This document shows positions 36,934-45,737 of a stretch of 64,000 nucleotides of DNA, one piece after another. Below the pieces are notes generated by a model. It was not told where the DNA came from and searched no databases. It saw only the letters and a program-made list of their open reading frames with translations. This DNA comes from a virus. The position numbers were made by a program, and so were the translations under genes. Location of the stretch: IMG/VR virus record IMGVR_UViG_3300025668_000745, positions 1 through 64,000 of that record. The stretch is one strand, 5' to 3'. Position 1 is the stretch's first letter. The number at the start of each line of letters is the position of its first letter.

Positions 36934-36937
36934 ATAG
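36930..36937 (+). promoter_or_regulatory. Weak late-promoter-like octamer
   Basis: CTAAATAG overlaps the stop of the third fibre gene and lies 22 bases before the next ATG, the usual location. It matches TATAAATA at only 6 of 8 positions. Confidence 0.25.
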
Positions 36938-36958
36938 TACGTATAACGAGGAAAAGCA

Positions 36959-38011
36959 ATGGCAGTAAATGTTGGAGATTTAATCACTGATACGGATTAT
37001 AATAATATGCGTACAACAGTAGAATCAGTTTTAGGAGCACCGGTAGGGACACATGGAAGTCCAACTACTAACTTAGGTTATGGTCAACCTTTAGAAAGTT
37101 CAACAGTAGCCAACGGTGCAACTGTTACTGCTGATGATTTAAATAAACTTTATCTTGATATATATGCATGTAAATTACACCAAGTAGGTGGCACAGGGTT
37201 TACAGTACAAGAAGTTTCTGTTGGTAACATTATTGGTGCAGACGCAAGTGGCACTTCGGTATCAAATCTTAATCTAACACAACAGGGCGTTAATGATTTT
37301 ATAAGCGAGTCTGATCAAGTTTTTACTGATCGTGAAGATAAAGATACAGGATATATGCAAGCATTAGCAGCTAATACACGATCACGTACTACAGCTTGGG
37401 GATATGGCGGGTTAACAACAATAACACATATTTTTAGTGTAAGTTTTGGCGGACAAACAAAGTCAGCTGACTCGGGCAATACTCAAGTACTTACAGCAGC
37501 CGATCATTATCGAGCATTTTTTAATACTGGCGGAGAAATTCGCTGGTACGGTAGTCGTTCAGGCGGCGCCGCTCATACTAAAAACACTGACTGGACAAAT
37601 ATGTTTGCTGACTTAGGAACAGTGAAAATAGATCGTGATAGTGTTACAGTTACTGGTAATACTACAAATACAACAGTATTATCAAAAGGCGGATTTGAAT
37701 TATCTACAACATATCAAGATATAATAGTTCGAACTGGTGCTAATTATTCTGTTAACAATTTAACATTATCAGCCAAAGTTGATAGTAATACTAATCCGAC
37801 AGTAGTTACACTGCGCTTACAATTAACTGATACAGATGATGACTACGGTGGCGCAACTTTTGACGACGGCTATGTAGAACCAGCAGTTGATCCAAGTGTT
37901 GACGGTACATTATCAAGTAATACTCAAATATATCTTGCTCAAGATAGTAATAATATTATTGAAATAACAGCGCCAACAGTTAATATGAATGTATCTGGAA
38001 CTGATCTTTAA
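36959..38011 (+). CDS. Probable virion appendage protein
   Basis: A 350-residue protein, Thr/Asn/Asp-rich and beta-rich, without a membrane segment or enzyme motif. The N-terminus (VGDLITDTDYNNMRTTVESV) and a central region with a GGEIRWYGSRSGG turn suggest a short fibre or decoration protein. It is the last gene of the late structural run: a sigma70 promoter starts the accessory operon eight bases after its stop codon. I do not recognise a specific family. GAGGAAAAG is the ribosome site. Confidence 0.5.
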   Translation: MAVNVGDLITDTDYNNMRTTVESVLGAPVGTHGSPTTNLGYGQPLESSTVANGATVTADDLNKLYLDIYACKLHQVGGTGFTVQEVSVGNIIGADASGTSVSNLNLTQQGVNDFISESDQVFTDREDKDTGYMQALAANTRSRTTAWGYGGLTTITHIFSVSFGGQTKSADSGNTQVLTAADHYRAFFNTGGEIRWYGSRSGGAAHTKNTDWTNMFADLGTVKIDRDSVTVTGNTTNTTVLSKGGFELSTTYQDIIVRTGANYSVNNLTLSAKVDSNTNPTVVTLRLQLTDTDDDYGGATFDDGYVEPAVDPSVDGTLSSNTQIYLAQDSNNIIEITAPTVNMNVSGTDL

Positions 38012-38018
38012 ATTTTAA

Positions 38019-38047
38019 TTGACAAACTGTATTTAAGACTGTATACT
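38019..38047 (+). promoter_or_regulatory. Near-consensus sigma70 promoter of the radical-SAM/glycosyltransferase operon
   Basis: A perfect TTGACA (38019-38024), a 17-base spacer and TATACT (38042-38047) are followed by TATGGAG and the ATG at 38067. No late octamer is present. The following twenty or so genes are closely packed or overlapping, so this promoter could drive the whole run to 60473 with host polymerase, separately from the late structural module. Confidence 0.82.
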
Positions 38048-38066
38048 AACAGTATGGAGTATACGT

Positions 38067-38420
38067 ATGGATAAAAAACTTGAAGCAGCATTAGACTTTA
38101 CTAATTATTCGCTTACATTAGAAAAACAAAAACTTATAGCAAAAAACCACTTCAAAAAATCTATTATTTTGAATTACGAAGGCGGTATGTTTACAGTATC
38201 GATGGAGTTATTGTCTTATTGTAAATTAATGGAAAAAGATAGCAACTACGAACAATACATTATTATTGACGATAATGATATCCCAATTGAAATAACAAAC
38301 TTAGAAGAATTTTATACACAGGCTCGTAGGTTGTATTACAAACACTGTAAACAATATCTAAATGAGTATAAACGTTTAATTGGCAAAAGAGACGTAAAGG
38401 GTATTGTATTTGATGAGTAG
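38067..38420 (+). CDS. Small protein of unknown function, first gene of the accessory operon
   Basis: A 117-residue soluble protein: a helical N-terminus (LEAALDFTNYSLTLEKQKLI), a central strand pair, an acidic segment (YIIIDDNDIPIEI) and a helical, basic C-terminus. No cysteine motif or membrane segment. The IxIDDNxxPxEI segment resembles one I have seen in small proteins of marine phages, but I cannot attach a function. Its stop overlaps the start of the first glycosyltransferase by eight bases (ATGAGTAG). Confidence 0.6.
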   Translation: MDKKLEAALDFTNYSLTLEKQKLIAKNHFKKSIILNYEGGMFTVSMELLSYCKLMEKDSNYEQYIIIDDNDIPIEITNLEEFYTQARRLYYKHCKQYLNEYKRLIGKRDVKGIVFDE

Positions 38421-39231
38421 CGGAGTATTGTTATTTGCAAGTAATAATAAATCAGTTGATTATGTAAAGCAAGCTATTTTCCTTGCTAAACGCATACGCA
38501 AGTATATGGACTTGCCCACTTCGATTGTTACGACTGACAAAGACTATAACATCGAACCCAGTGTGTTTGATAAGATCGTTTATGTTGATGATACAAAAAA
38601 GATTAATAATCGAATATATAATGATGCAGCTAAATCTATTACATTAAATTTTAAAAATAATTTACGTCCGTTGGCGTACGATCTTTCACCGTATGATAAT
38701 ACTTTTTTAATGGATACTGATTATATAGTTTCCAGTAATTATTTAAAAGGTTTTTTGCAACAGTATGAGGATTTTTTAATTTTTAAAGATAGCATTAATA
38801 TAGGATATGAAGATAATGCTGATACGTTTAAGTACATAGGTAAAAATAGTATTGACTTTTATTGGGCTACAGTAGTTTATTTTACTAAATCAAATAAGAA
38901 TAAAGTATTTTTTGACTTATTAAAACATATACAAGAAAATTATTATAATTATGCAGTAAATTATAACTTACAAAATACAATGTATAGGAACGATCATGCA
39001 TTTAGTATTGCAATTCATATAATGAATAATTTTGGACAGTCTAATCTTTTCAAAACTTTTCCAACTCCTATAATTTATACTTTAGACAAAGAAGAATTAT
39101 TAGAAATTAACGATACAGAATTAACATTATTATCTCGAAACTCAGATAAAATTAATACTGTATTACATAAAACAAAAGACATAGATGTTCATGTAATGAA
39201 TAAGTTTAGTTTAGAAAAGTTAATATCATGA
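38413..39231 (+). CDS. GT-A-type glycosyltransferase (GT8-like), paralogue 1
   Basis: A 272-residue protein from the ATG at 38413. The N-terminus (GVLLFASNNKSVDYVKQAIF) and LSPYDNTFLMDTDYIV, with D101-T-D103 as the DxD metal/nucleotide-sugar motif, define a GT-A glycosyltransferase resembling phage GT8-type enzymes. An upstream TTG at 38404 would extend it by three residues, but the ATG fits the 8-base overlap style of this operon and begins just before the first strand. It is about as long as, and clearly homologous to, the next gene. Donor and acceptor sugars are unknown. Confidence 0.75.
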   Translation: MSSGVLLFASNNKSVDYVKQAIFLAKRIRKYMDLPTSIVTTDKDYNIEPSVFDKIVYVDDTKKINNRIYNDAAKSITLNFKNNLRPLAYDLSPYDNTFLMDTDYIVSSNYLKGFLQQYEDFLIFKDSINIGYEDNADTFKYIGKNSIDFYWATVVYFTKSNKNKVFFDLLKHIQENYYNYAVNYNLQNTMYRNDHAFSIAIHIMNNFGQSNLFKTFPTPIIYTLDKEELLEINDTELTLLSRNSDKINTVLHKTKDIDVHVMNKFSLEKLIS

Positions 39232-40082
39232 GTAAGGGTTTTCTGTTATTTGCTCAAAATAACTCAACAACAGATTATGTGCGACAAGCATATGCATTAG
39301 CATGTAGTATAAAAGCTACACAAAAAACTCACTCTAATGTTTGTTTAATTACTGATAAAAATGTTAGTGACAATTATTCAAAAGTTTTTGATCAAGTTAT
39401 AGTAATACAGTCTGACGATGCATTAAACAGTGAATGGAAGATTGAAAATAGATATAAAATTTATGATCTTAGTCCGTATGAAGAAACTATTGTGTTAGAT
39501 ACTGATATGTTAGTATTATCAGATTTGTTAGACTACTGGCAAGACTTTTCAACACACGATATTTGCTTTACTACTGATGTAAGAACATTTAGAAATAAAC
39601 CTATAACAACTGGACTATGGTATTATAGAAAAGCATTTGTAAGATTTGAGCTACCTAATACATATGTTGCACTACATTATTTTAAAAAGACAACTCTAAC
39701 AAAGATGTTTGCAAAATATTTAGAAATTATTAATAAAAATTGGGAAGTAATATATGGTACATTTACAGGTGGCAATGCTTTTCAAAAATGGGCAAGTATT
39801 GATGTTAGTGCTGCATTAGCAATTCGAGTTTTAGATATTGAAAAGGAAGTTACTCCAAAGAATTCTGTAATTAATTTTACTCATATGAAAGTATACCATC
39901 AAGAGTTTGATAATTTGCAAAATAATTGGCAAGATTATATTACTGCTTATATGACAGACGAATTAGAACTTTTTATTGGCAACTATAAACAAGGTGGAGT
40001 TTTTCATTATATTGAAGATTCGTTCTTAAGCGATAAAATTATAAAAAAATATGAAAAGTATTTGAATTATGCAGAATTATAA
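39228..40082 (+). CDS. GT-A-type glycosyltransferase (GT8-like), paralogue 2
   Basis: A 284-residue paralogue of the upstream gene: GFLLFAQNNSTTDYVRQAYA at the start and LSPYEETIVLDTDMLVLSDL with D91-T-D93. The downstream GGNAFQKWASIDVSAALAIR and the late His (NFTHMKVYHQ) fit the acceptor and metal-binding region of such enzymes. ATGA overlap with the previous stop implies coupling. Two sequential enzymes of one family suggest they add successive sugars or work on different acceptors. Confidence 0.78.
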   Translation: MSKGFLLFAQNNSTTDYVRQAYALACSIKATQKTHSNVCLITDKNVSDNYSKVFDQVIVIQSDDALNSEWKIENRYKIYDLSPYEETIVLDTDMLVLSDLLDYWQDFSTHDICFTTDVRTFRNKPITTGLWYYRKAFVRFELPNTYVALHYFKKTTLTKMFAKYLEIINKNWEVIYGTFTGGNAFQKWASIDVSAALAIRVLDIEKEVTPKNSVINFTHMKVYHQEFDNLQNNWQDYITAYMTDELELFIGNYKQGGVFHYIEDSFLSDKIIKKYEKYLNYAEL

Positions 40083-40644
40083 AAAGAGAATTTCCTATCT
40101 AAATAAAATTAATAATAAAGTACCTATCTGGTATTGCGAATATGATAGCAAGTCTAACGATATTATATGTTTTACAACAATTGATAATAAAACATCTACA
40201 CGAATTGAAGTTTCACATGACACTGCAATGAAGTTTAATAGTGGAGAAAAACATTTATATCAATATTTTGTCAATGTTGACAGTAATGCTGTTGAAATTA
40301 AACAACAGTTTTTAAAGCCTAAAACAACAAACTTTTTTGAAGTAATACAACAAACAGATATATGTGATATTATAATACAAAAGGACTACAAAAACAACAA
40401 GTGGAAATTTAGTTGTAATAATGTTGAGAACAACATTGACGGATCATTACATTTCAGCATTACTCAGAAAGACAACCCAAATTTGCTATATAGAAGTATA
40501 ACCATTTCTGTAAATGAGATAACTGATAATACTGTAGAAGTTGACTTTACAGAACACGATAAAAACACTAAAGACTATAGTGTGTTCACAGTTAAAAAGT
40601 TTCAATCGTATACATTAGAGGAAAAACATGCATCAAACACTTAA
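40069..40644 (+). CDS. Hypothetical beta-rich protein in the accessory operon
   Basis: A 191-residue protein overlapping the previous gene by 14 bases and the next by 17. Alternating hydrophobic and charged strands without enzyme motifs suggest an all-beta fold. It contains four cysteines, none in a CxxC pair. I do not recognise it. Location between glycosyltransferases hints at glycan binding or a partner role, an inference from context only. Confidence 0.55.
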   Translation: MQNYKKRISYLNKINNKVPIWYCEYDSKSNDIICFTTIDNKTSTRIEVSHDTAMKFNSGEKHLYQYFVNVDSNAVEIKQQFLKPKTTNFFEVIQQTDICDIIIQKDYKNNKWKFSCNNVENNIDGSLHFSITQKDNPNLLYRSITISVNEITDNTVEVDFTEHDKNTKDYSVFTVKKFQSYTLEEKHASNT

Positions 40645-42244
40645 AGTAAAAGATTTAGATATAATATATCTATCTTACGATGAACCAAACGCAGAAAAAA
40701 ATTATGAAGACTTACTTACAAAAGTGCCTTGGGCAAAGCGTGTACACGGAGTAGAAGGCAGCGATGCCGCACACAAAGCATGTGCTAAACTTAGTAATAC
40801 AGATCGATTTATTACTATAGACGGTGACAACATAATTAATCCTAAGTTTCTGCAAGAAGAAATATATTTCTATGATGGTGCAGATATCGACAAGGCTGTT
40901 ATTAGTTGGACTGCTAAAAATTCAATTAACAATTTAATGTATGGTAATGGCGGCATTAAGTGTTGGCCAAAATCTCATGTTTTAAATATGCAAACACATG
41001 AAAATGCTGAACCAGATAATGTCAAAGCACAAGTCGATTTCTGCTGGGACATGGAGTACATACAACAAGATACTTGTTATTCGATGATAATGAATAATTA
41101 TACTCCTCATCAAGCGTGGCGTGCTGGGTTTCGTGAAGGGGTTAAGATGGCACTCAACGAAGGAACACAACTATCTAAAGACGGATTGTTATCTCAACAT
41201 TGGAAAAATCTAAATAGACTCTATATTTGGACAATGGTCGGCTGCGATACTATAAACGGCGACTGGGGAATACTTGGGGCAAGAGCAGGTTTGTATATGG
41301 CTATGTGTACAGATTGGGATTTTATACAAGTAAGAGATTTTGAACATTTAAACGACTTATGGAAACAGTCCTTTGAATCGATTGAAAACGTTGAAGATGA
41401 AATTGTTGAATACGGTATCAAACTCATTAATGCACTTGATCTTCCAATTGCTGAAAATCCGTTATCAGCTCAACAGAGTAAATTCTTCAAAACAGTGTAT
41501 CGAAACCCTCCAAGATTAATATCGCCTAAAGTTGTCAAAGCATCTCCAGTAGCAAAAACAGAATACGATATTGTAATGATAACATATAACGAAGAATATA
41601 TGAATCAAAACTACAAGAGATTATTAGAAAGATTTCCTTATGCAAAGCGTATACACGGAGTAGATGGAATTCATAATGCACATATAAAAGCAGCAGAGCT
41701 ATGCACAACTGATATGATTTGGATAGTTGACGGTGATGCTGTTATTGACGACGATTTTAATTTTAACTATGCAGTTCCTAAATGGGATTTAGACACAGTG
41801 CATGTATGCAATAGTAAAAATCCTATTAATGATTTAATTTACGGTTATGGTGCTATTAAACTATTTCCGAGAGAACTTACTCTTAATATGGATAAGTCTA
41901 AGCCGGATATGACTACAAGTATAAGTAATAAATTTAAAAAAGTATACGAAATAAGTAATATTACTGAATTTAATACAAGTCCGCTAAACACTTGGAAAAG
42001 TGCATTTAGAGAATGTTGTAAACTTTCAAGCAAAGTAATAGACAGACAAAAAGACGACGAAACAAACGAACGATTAAATATTTGGTGTACAGTTGGCAAC
42101 GACAGACAATACGGAGAATATGCAATCGATGGTGCCAACGAAGGCAGAAAATACGGAGAATACTATCGTGATTCACTGCAAGATCTGCGTAGAATAAATG
42201 ATTTTATGTGGTTAGAGGAGAGATTTAATGAGCATTACAAATAA
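40628..42244 (+). CDS. Tandem-domain glycosyltransferase
   Basis: A 538-residue protein made of two homologous GT-A-like halves. Half 1 (about 9-300): DIIYLSYDEPNAEKNYEDLL, AKRVHGVEGSDAAH, and D65-G-D67 in FITIDGDNII. Half 2 (about 312-538): DIVMITYNEEYMNQNYKRLL, AKRIHGVDGIHNAH, and D368-G-D370 in IWIVDGDAVI. The N/PIN(D/N)L(M/I)YGxG(G/A)IK segment also appears in both, and both end with a W(R/K)(A/S)(G/A)FRE helix. Both metal-binding motifs are intact, so it may be bifunctional, adding two sugars or alternating linkages. A clear AGAGGA ribosome site precedes the ATG. Confidence 0.8.
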   Translation: MHQTLKVKDLDIIYLSYDEPNAEKNYEDLLTKVPWAKRVHGVEGSDAAHKACAKLSNTDRFITIDGDNIINPKFLQEEIYFYDGADIDKAVISWTAKNSINNLMYGNGGIKCWPKSHVLNMQTHENAEPDNVKAQVDFCWDMEYIQQDTCYSMIMNNYTPHQAWRAGFREGVKMALNEGTQLSKDGLLSQHWKNLNRLYIWTMVGCDTINGDWGILGARAGLYMAMCTDWDFIQVRDFEHLNDLWKQSFESIENVEDEIVEYGIKLINALDLPIAENPLSAQQSKFFKTVYRNPPRLISPKVVKASPVAKTEYDIVMITYNEEYMNQNYKRLLERFPYAKRIHGVDGIHNAHIKAAELCTTDMIWIVDGDAVIDDDFNFNYAVPKWDLDTVHVCNSKNPINDLIYGYGAIKLFPRELTLNMDKSKPDMTTSISNKFKKVYEISNITEFNTSPLNTWKSAFRECCKLSSKVIDRQKDDETNERLNIWCTVGNDRQYGEYAIDGANEGRKYGEYYRDSLQDLRRINDFMWLEERFNEHYK

Positions 42245-43127
42245 AGAATTTTTACATGGATTACAAGAATATAGTGAATTTAAGACAGAAGGTTCGGTTG
42301 CACGAAATGTAAAATCTTTCTTAGATATCCTATATGCAGAGGATCAAAAGTCTGCTTTTGTTAATCATTTCTTACCAAAAGATCTTGCAAATATTTACGG
42401 ATCTGATAATTTTGAGCAAGACCTTATTGTATATCTTTTAAATAATTATGAAGGCAACGATACTCGTTATTTTAGATTTATTAAGGACTTTATCAAAAAA
42501 GATAAAGACATGAATATACTCTCAGATGCATTAAGTAGAAGCCAAATCAAGAGTAAGATATGGTTAGTAAATGAGCTTGAAAAAATATCTAATCATTATG
42601 GCAATGTTGTACTATTAGCTGGTTGGTACGGACAGTTAGTTGAGTTGTTTGGAGATAGTGTAGACAAGATTACATTTAAAAAATTTAGAAACGTTGAAAT
42701 TGATATAGATGCATGTAATGAAAGTGACTATAATTTTAACTTACGTCGAATAGATGATTACAAAGTAAAATCTATACACGGCGATATTAATAATCTTAAT
42801 CTGCACGGAAGCGGATATCAGTGGGACGTAGAAAATTTTAAAACTGAAGAAAAATATAATGAGCAATTTTACCCAGACCTAATTATAAACACAAGTGCTG
42901 AACATATGACAACTGAATGGTTTAATCAAATTAGATTTAACCCTTGGAAAGATCATAAACCTATTGTTGCTATACAAAGTAATAATTATTTTGACTTAGA
43001 AGAACACGTAAATTGCGTACATAGTATTAATCATATGAAAAAACTATTTCCTATGAGTAAAATATTATATGAAGGTGAATTACAACTTAAAGGTTATAAG
43101 AGAGTTATGTTGATCGGTGAAGCATAA
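42228..43127 (+). CDS. SAM-dependent methyltransferase-like protein
   Basis: A 299-residue protein. An N-terminal helical part (1-105) is followed by a Rossmann-like core: SKIWLVNELEKISNHYGNVV, then LLAGWYGQLVELF (129-141) in the position of the SAM-binding glycine loop, a D/N-rich segment, and DLIINTSAEHMTTEWFNQI (near 220) where class I methyltransferases have motif IV. The glycine loop is less classic than usual (AGWYGQ). Related phage proteins are annotated as methyltransferases. The substrate is unknown; methylation of a sugar made by the neighbouring glycosyltransferases is plausible. Strong AGGAG ribosome site; 17-base overlap with the previous gene and 1-base overlap with the next. 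Confidence 0.62.
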   Translation: MSITNKEFLHGLQEYSEFKTEGSVARNVKSFLDILYAEDQKSAFVNHFLPKDLANIYGSDNFEQDLIVYLLNNYEGNDTRYFRFIKDFIKKDKDMNILSDALSRSQIKSKIWLVNELEKISNHYGNVVLLAGWYGQLVELFGDSVDKITFKKFRNVEIDIDACNESDYNFNLRRIDDYKVKSIHGDINNLNLHGSGYQWDVENFKTEEKYNEQFYPDLIINTSAEHMTTEWFNQIRFNPWKDHKPIVAIQSNNYFDLEEHVNCVHSINHMKKLFPMSKILYEGELQLKGYKRVMLIGEA

Positions 43128-43801
43128 TGAAACGAATACTATGTATCGGCGACAGTCATACTGCTGGACATAATAGACGCACTAACGTATCTGGCCCTGA
43201 CGATATTGTAACTCCTAAGAATTGGTCAGCCTATTTACAAAAAACATTTCGTAATTCAGAAGTTTGGAATTTATCATTATCAGGTTCAAACAACTTTTTC
43301 TCTGGTATAATACTTGATAGTTTTTTAGAAACTTATACTCCTGATGTAGTAATTTATCAGATATCTGATCATAGAAGATTTATAAAAATAAAACGTACAA
43401 CTAAATTAAATTTATTAGAAAGTACAAATTGTGTTGCTCCTAATTATTATGCATTACAAAGACGACCTTTCCCCTTTGGAATGATGGTTAGTCCACAGAG
43501 CTTTTCATCTGCATCACGTAAAGAGATAATTCGGCTGTATACAGCGTTATCTGATGACGACATTGTATATTTAAATAGTATTGCAGTAGAAAGGAATCTT
43601 CTAAAATTACAGAATATTCCACATTACGCATTTTATTGGCGCAAAGAAGATGCTGTTATTACAGGCTACGACAGTGTAGATGATATATTAGGATCACAAT
43701 TTCATAGTTTTGTTGAAGACAACGGATGTCACTTAAATACTACAGGACACGGACTTGTTTACAATAACATTATTCATACAAAGGTAGTAAACTTACTATG
43801 A
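43127..43801 (+). CDS. SGNH-family hydrolase-like protein 1
   Basis: A 224-residue protein. ILCIGDSHTAGH places the nucleophile Ser10 in block I (GDS). NLSLSGSNN supplies the block II Gly, and the C-terminal D198-NGC-H202 supplies an Asp/His pair, though spaced DxxxH rather than the usual DxxH. SGNH enzymes are esterases or acetyl-transfer partners, often removing or adding O-acetyl groups on glycans. There is no signal peptide, so it acts in the cytoplasm or is released on lysis. It lies between the methyltransferase-like gene and the first radical-SAM gene, one of four SGNH genes in 5 kb. Confidence 0.72.
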   Translation: MKRILCIGDSHTAGHNRRTNVSGPDDIVTPKNWSAYLQKTFRNSEVWNLSLSGSNNFFSGIILDSFLETYTPDVVIYQISDHRRFIKIKRTTKLNLLESTNCVAPNYYALQRRPFPFGMMVSPQSFSSASRKEIIRLYTALSDDDIVYLNSIAVERNLLKLQNIPHYAFYWRKEDAVITGYDSVDDILGSQFHSFVEDNGCHLNTTGHGLVYNNIIHTKVVNLL

Positions 43802-44025
43802 TAGATTTAAAAGATCTCCCTGTTAGGGAATTACAAAAAGAAAGTGCAAGAGCTCTAAGTACAATACAAGCAACTAACAATAATATTTGGCAGTTTAATA
43901 AAAAAGCTCATCACAATAGTCATAATTGGTATTGTGCTGTAATAGACTGGTATATTGATCAATATGGAGATTTGCCCAGTAAAGCAGGCCCTGGTAAAGA
44001 TGTAAAATTGGTGTTAGATGTATGA
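43798..44025 (+). CDS. Small His/Trp-rich protein of unknown function
   Basis: A 75-residue protein with ATGA overlaps on both sides, so it is firmly inside the operon and probably real. The N-terminal half is a charged helix; the middle (KKAHHNSHNWYCAVIDWYID) is rich in His, Trp and Tyr; the C-terminus has DLPSKAGPGKD. No leader-cleavage signature is evident. Small size beside radical-SAM genes raises the idea of a modified peptide, but it has only one Cys and no repeated core, so I leave it unassigned. Confidence 0.6.
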   Translation: MIDLKDLPVRELQKESARALSTIQATNNNIWQFNKKAHHNSHNWYCAVIDWYIDQYGDLPSKAGPGKDVKLVLDV

Positions 44026-44654
44026 GAAAAAATGTATTCTGTTTTGGATGCAGCTTTACTAACGGTATCCATTTTGCCCAAAAAGACTGGAGAGCTTCAT
44101 ATCCGTATCAGCTATCTCTACTCATGCCGGACGTAGATGTTTATAATCTTGGGGTATCTGGTGGAAATAATATACTGAATGATATGATAATAAAAAAAGC
44201 ACTTGAGGAGTATTCCGTAGATTTTTCTATTGTACAGTTTACATTTCCAAATAGATTTTATATTTCGTTATCTGATAGTTCTGAAAAAATAGGTATTAGG
44301 TACGGGGTTAAGCAGCTAAGTGATAATTATTACTTGTTATCCAAAGAGTACATAGCAGAATATTTTAATATTTTTACGCCAAGCTACTTGAAAAGCAATG
44401 TTCAAAGGATTAAGCAACTGTATAAATTACTACCAAAAAGACAAATAGCTCATATAAATGAAACAGCTTATTTGTCAACATTATATAGATTAAAAGACTT
44501 GCATCATTATACTTGGTCTTGGAACGAAGACACGTTAGGCACTAATGTAGTACCTAATAGCCTAAAATTAGAAAAATTTGATGACGGTACTGGACATTTG
44601 ACTCAAAAAGGTAATCGGGTACTTGCAGGCTATTTAAAAGGTGAAATAGCATAA
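44022..44654 (+). CDS. SGNH-family hydrolase-like protein 2
   Basis: A 210-residue protein. VFCFGCSFTNG has Ser11 in the block I position (GCS instead of GDS), YNLGVSGGNN gives block II, and D188-GTG-H192 near the end gives the Asp/His pair with a three-residue gap as in protein 1. GCSFT in place of GDS is a known variant in phage SGNH-like proteins. It is followed without gap by the first radical-SAM gene. Role as in the other SGNH copies is inferred only. Confidence 0.68.
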   Translation: MRKNVFCFGCSFTNGIHFAQKDWRASYPYQLSLLMPDVDVYNLGVSGGNNILNDMIIKKALEEYSVDFSIVQFTFPNRFYISLSDSSEKIGIRYGVKQLSDNYYLLSKEYIAEYFNIFTPSYLKSNVQRIKQLYKLLPKRQIAHINETAYLSTLYRLKDLHHYTWSWNEDTLGTNVVPNSLKLEKFDDGTGHLTQKGNRVLAGYLKGEIA

Positions 44655-45737
44655 ATGTATAGATACGAAGACATCAAAGAAGTACACTTAGAAATTACGC
44701 AAAAGTGTCAAGCGGCCTGTCCTATGTGCGATCGTAACATGAATGGCGGAGATGATAATCCTCATATTACAAATGCAGAACTTAGTTTAGAAGATGCAAA
44801 AAGAATGTTTAGTCCTGCTTTTATAAAGCAATTAAATGTTATGTATATGTGCGGCAACTTAGGAGATCCTATTGTTGCTAAAGATACGCTTGAAGTATTC
44901 AAATATTTCCGCGAACATAACGATAAGATATGGTTGAGCATGAATACTAATGCTGGAGCCAAGAGTGCTGAATGGTGGACAGAACTTGCAGGAGTTATTG
45001 GTCGCAAGGGAGCAGTAATTTTTAGTGTAGACGGTTTAAAGGATACAAATCATTTATATCGACAGAACGTTGTTTGGAATAATGTTGAACGTAACATGCG
45101 AGCATTTATTAATGCTGGAGGCAGAGCCCGTTGGGACTTCTTAATTTTTGCACACAATGAACATCAAGTAGATGAAGCAGAAGCACTTGCTACTCAGTGG
45201 GGATGTGAAAAGTTTATCAAGAAAAAATCAGGTAGATTTATTACAAGTGATATTAAACCTAAAACATCTCATCAAGCAATAAATCGTAAAGGGGCTGAAA
45301 CACAAAACTTAGCACAGCCTAAAGATGAAAAGAATAAAAACATAGCACTACTAAAACAAAAAGAAATTGAAAAGTCTTATGGTAGTATGAAAGAGTATTT
45401 AGATAAGTGCAGTATTACTTGTAAAGTTGCAAACCAAGGAAGTATTTTTGTAACAGCAGAAGGACTTTTAATGCCGTGTTGTTGGACTGCTGGACGTATG
45501 TACAAATGGTGGCATGCAGATCCCCGTGTAGAACAGGTATGGGATCATATAGATAATGCTGGCGGAAAACAAGGCATAAGTATTATAGACAATGACATTA
45601 AACACGTGGTTAATGGAAAATTAATAGATAGTATCACTGCAAGTTGGCAAAAAAATAGTATTGCTGACGGAAAACTTGGCGTTTGCGCTCAAAAATGCGG
45701 TAGTGAATTTGACCCGTATAAGGAGCAATTTGTATGA
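44655..45737 (+). CDS. Radical SAM protein 1 ('GDP' type with C-terminal cysteines)
   Basis: A 360-residue protein with the [4Fe-4S] motif C18-QAA-C22-PM-C25. Instead of the usual GGEP it has CGNLGDPIV, followed by LSMNTNAG and FSVDG strands. A subfamily mark is FAHNEHQVDEAEALA near residue 165, also found in radical SAM protein 9. The C-terminal domain holds TCKVA, PCCW and CAQKCG, consistent with a SPASM/twitch-like auxiliary cluster. Such enzymes use reductive cleavage of SAM to make a 5'-deoxyadenosyl radical. The gene starts directly after the SGNH 2 stop and overlaps SGNH 3 by ATGA; together with that SGNH it forms a repeated gene pair. Confidence 0.88.
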   Translation: MYRYEDIKEVHLEITQKCQAACPMCDRNMNGGDDNPHITNAELSLEDAKRMFSPAFIKQLNVMYMCGNLGDPIVAKDTLEVFKYFREHNDKIWLSMNTNAGAKSAEWWTELAGVIGRKGAVIFSVDGLKDTNHLYRQNVVWNNVERNMRAFINAGGRARWDFLIFAHNEHQVDEAEALATQWGCEKFIKKKSGRFITSDIKPKTSHQAINRKGAETQNLAQPKDEKNKNIALLKQKEIEKSYGSMKEYLDKCSITCKVANQGSIFVTAEGLLMPCCWTAGRMYKWWHADPRVEQVWDHIDNAGGKQGISIIDNDIKHVVNGKLIDSITASWQKNSIADGKLGVCAQKCGSEFDPYKEQFV

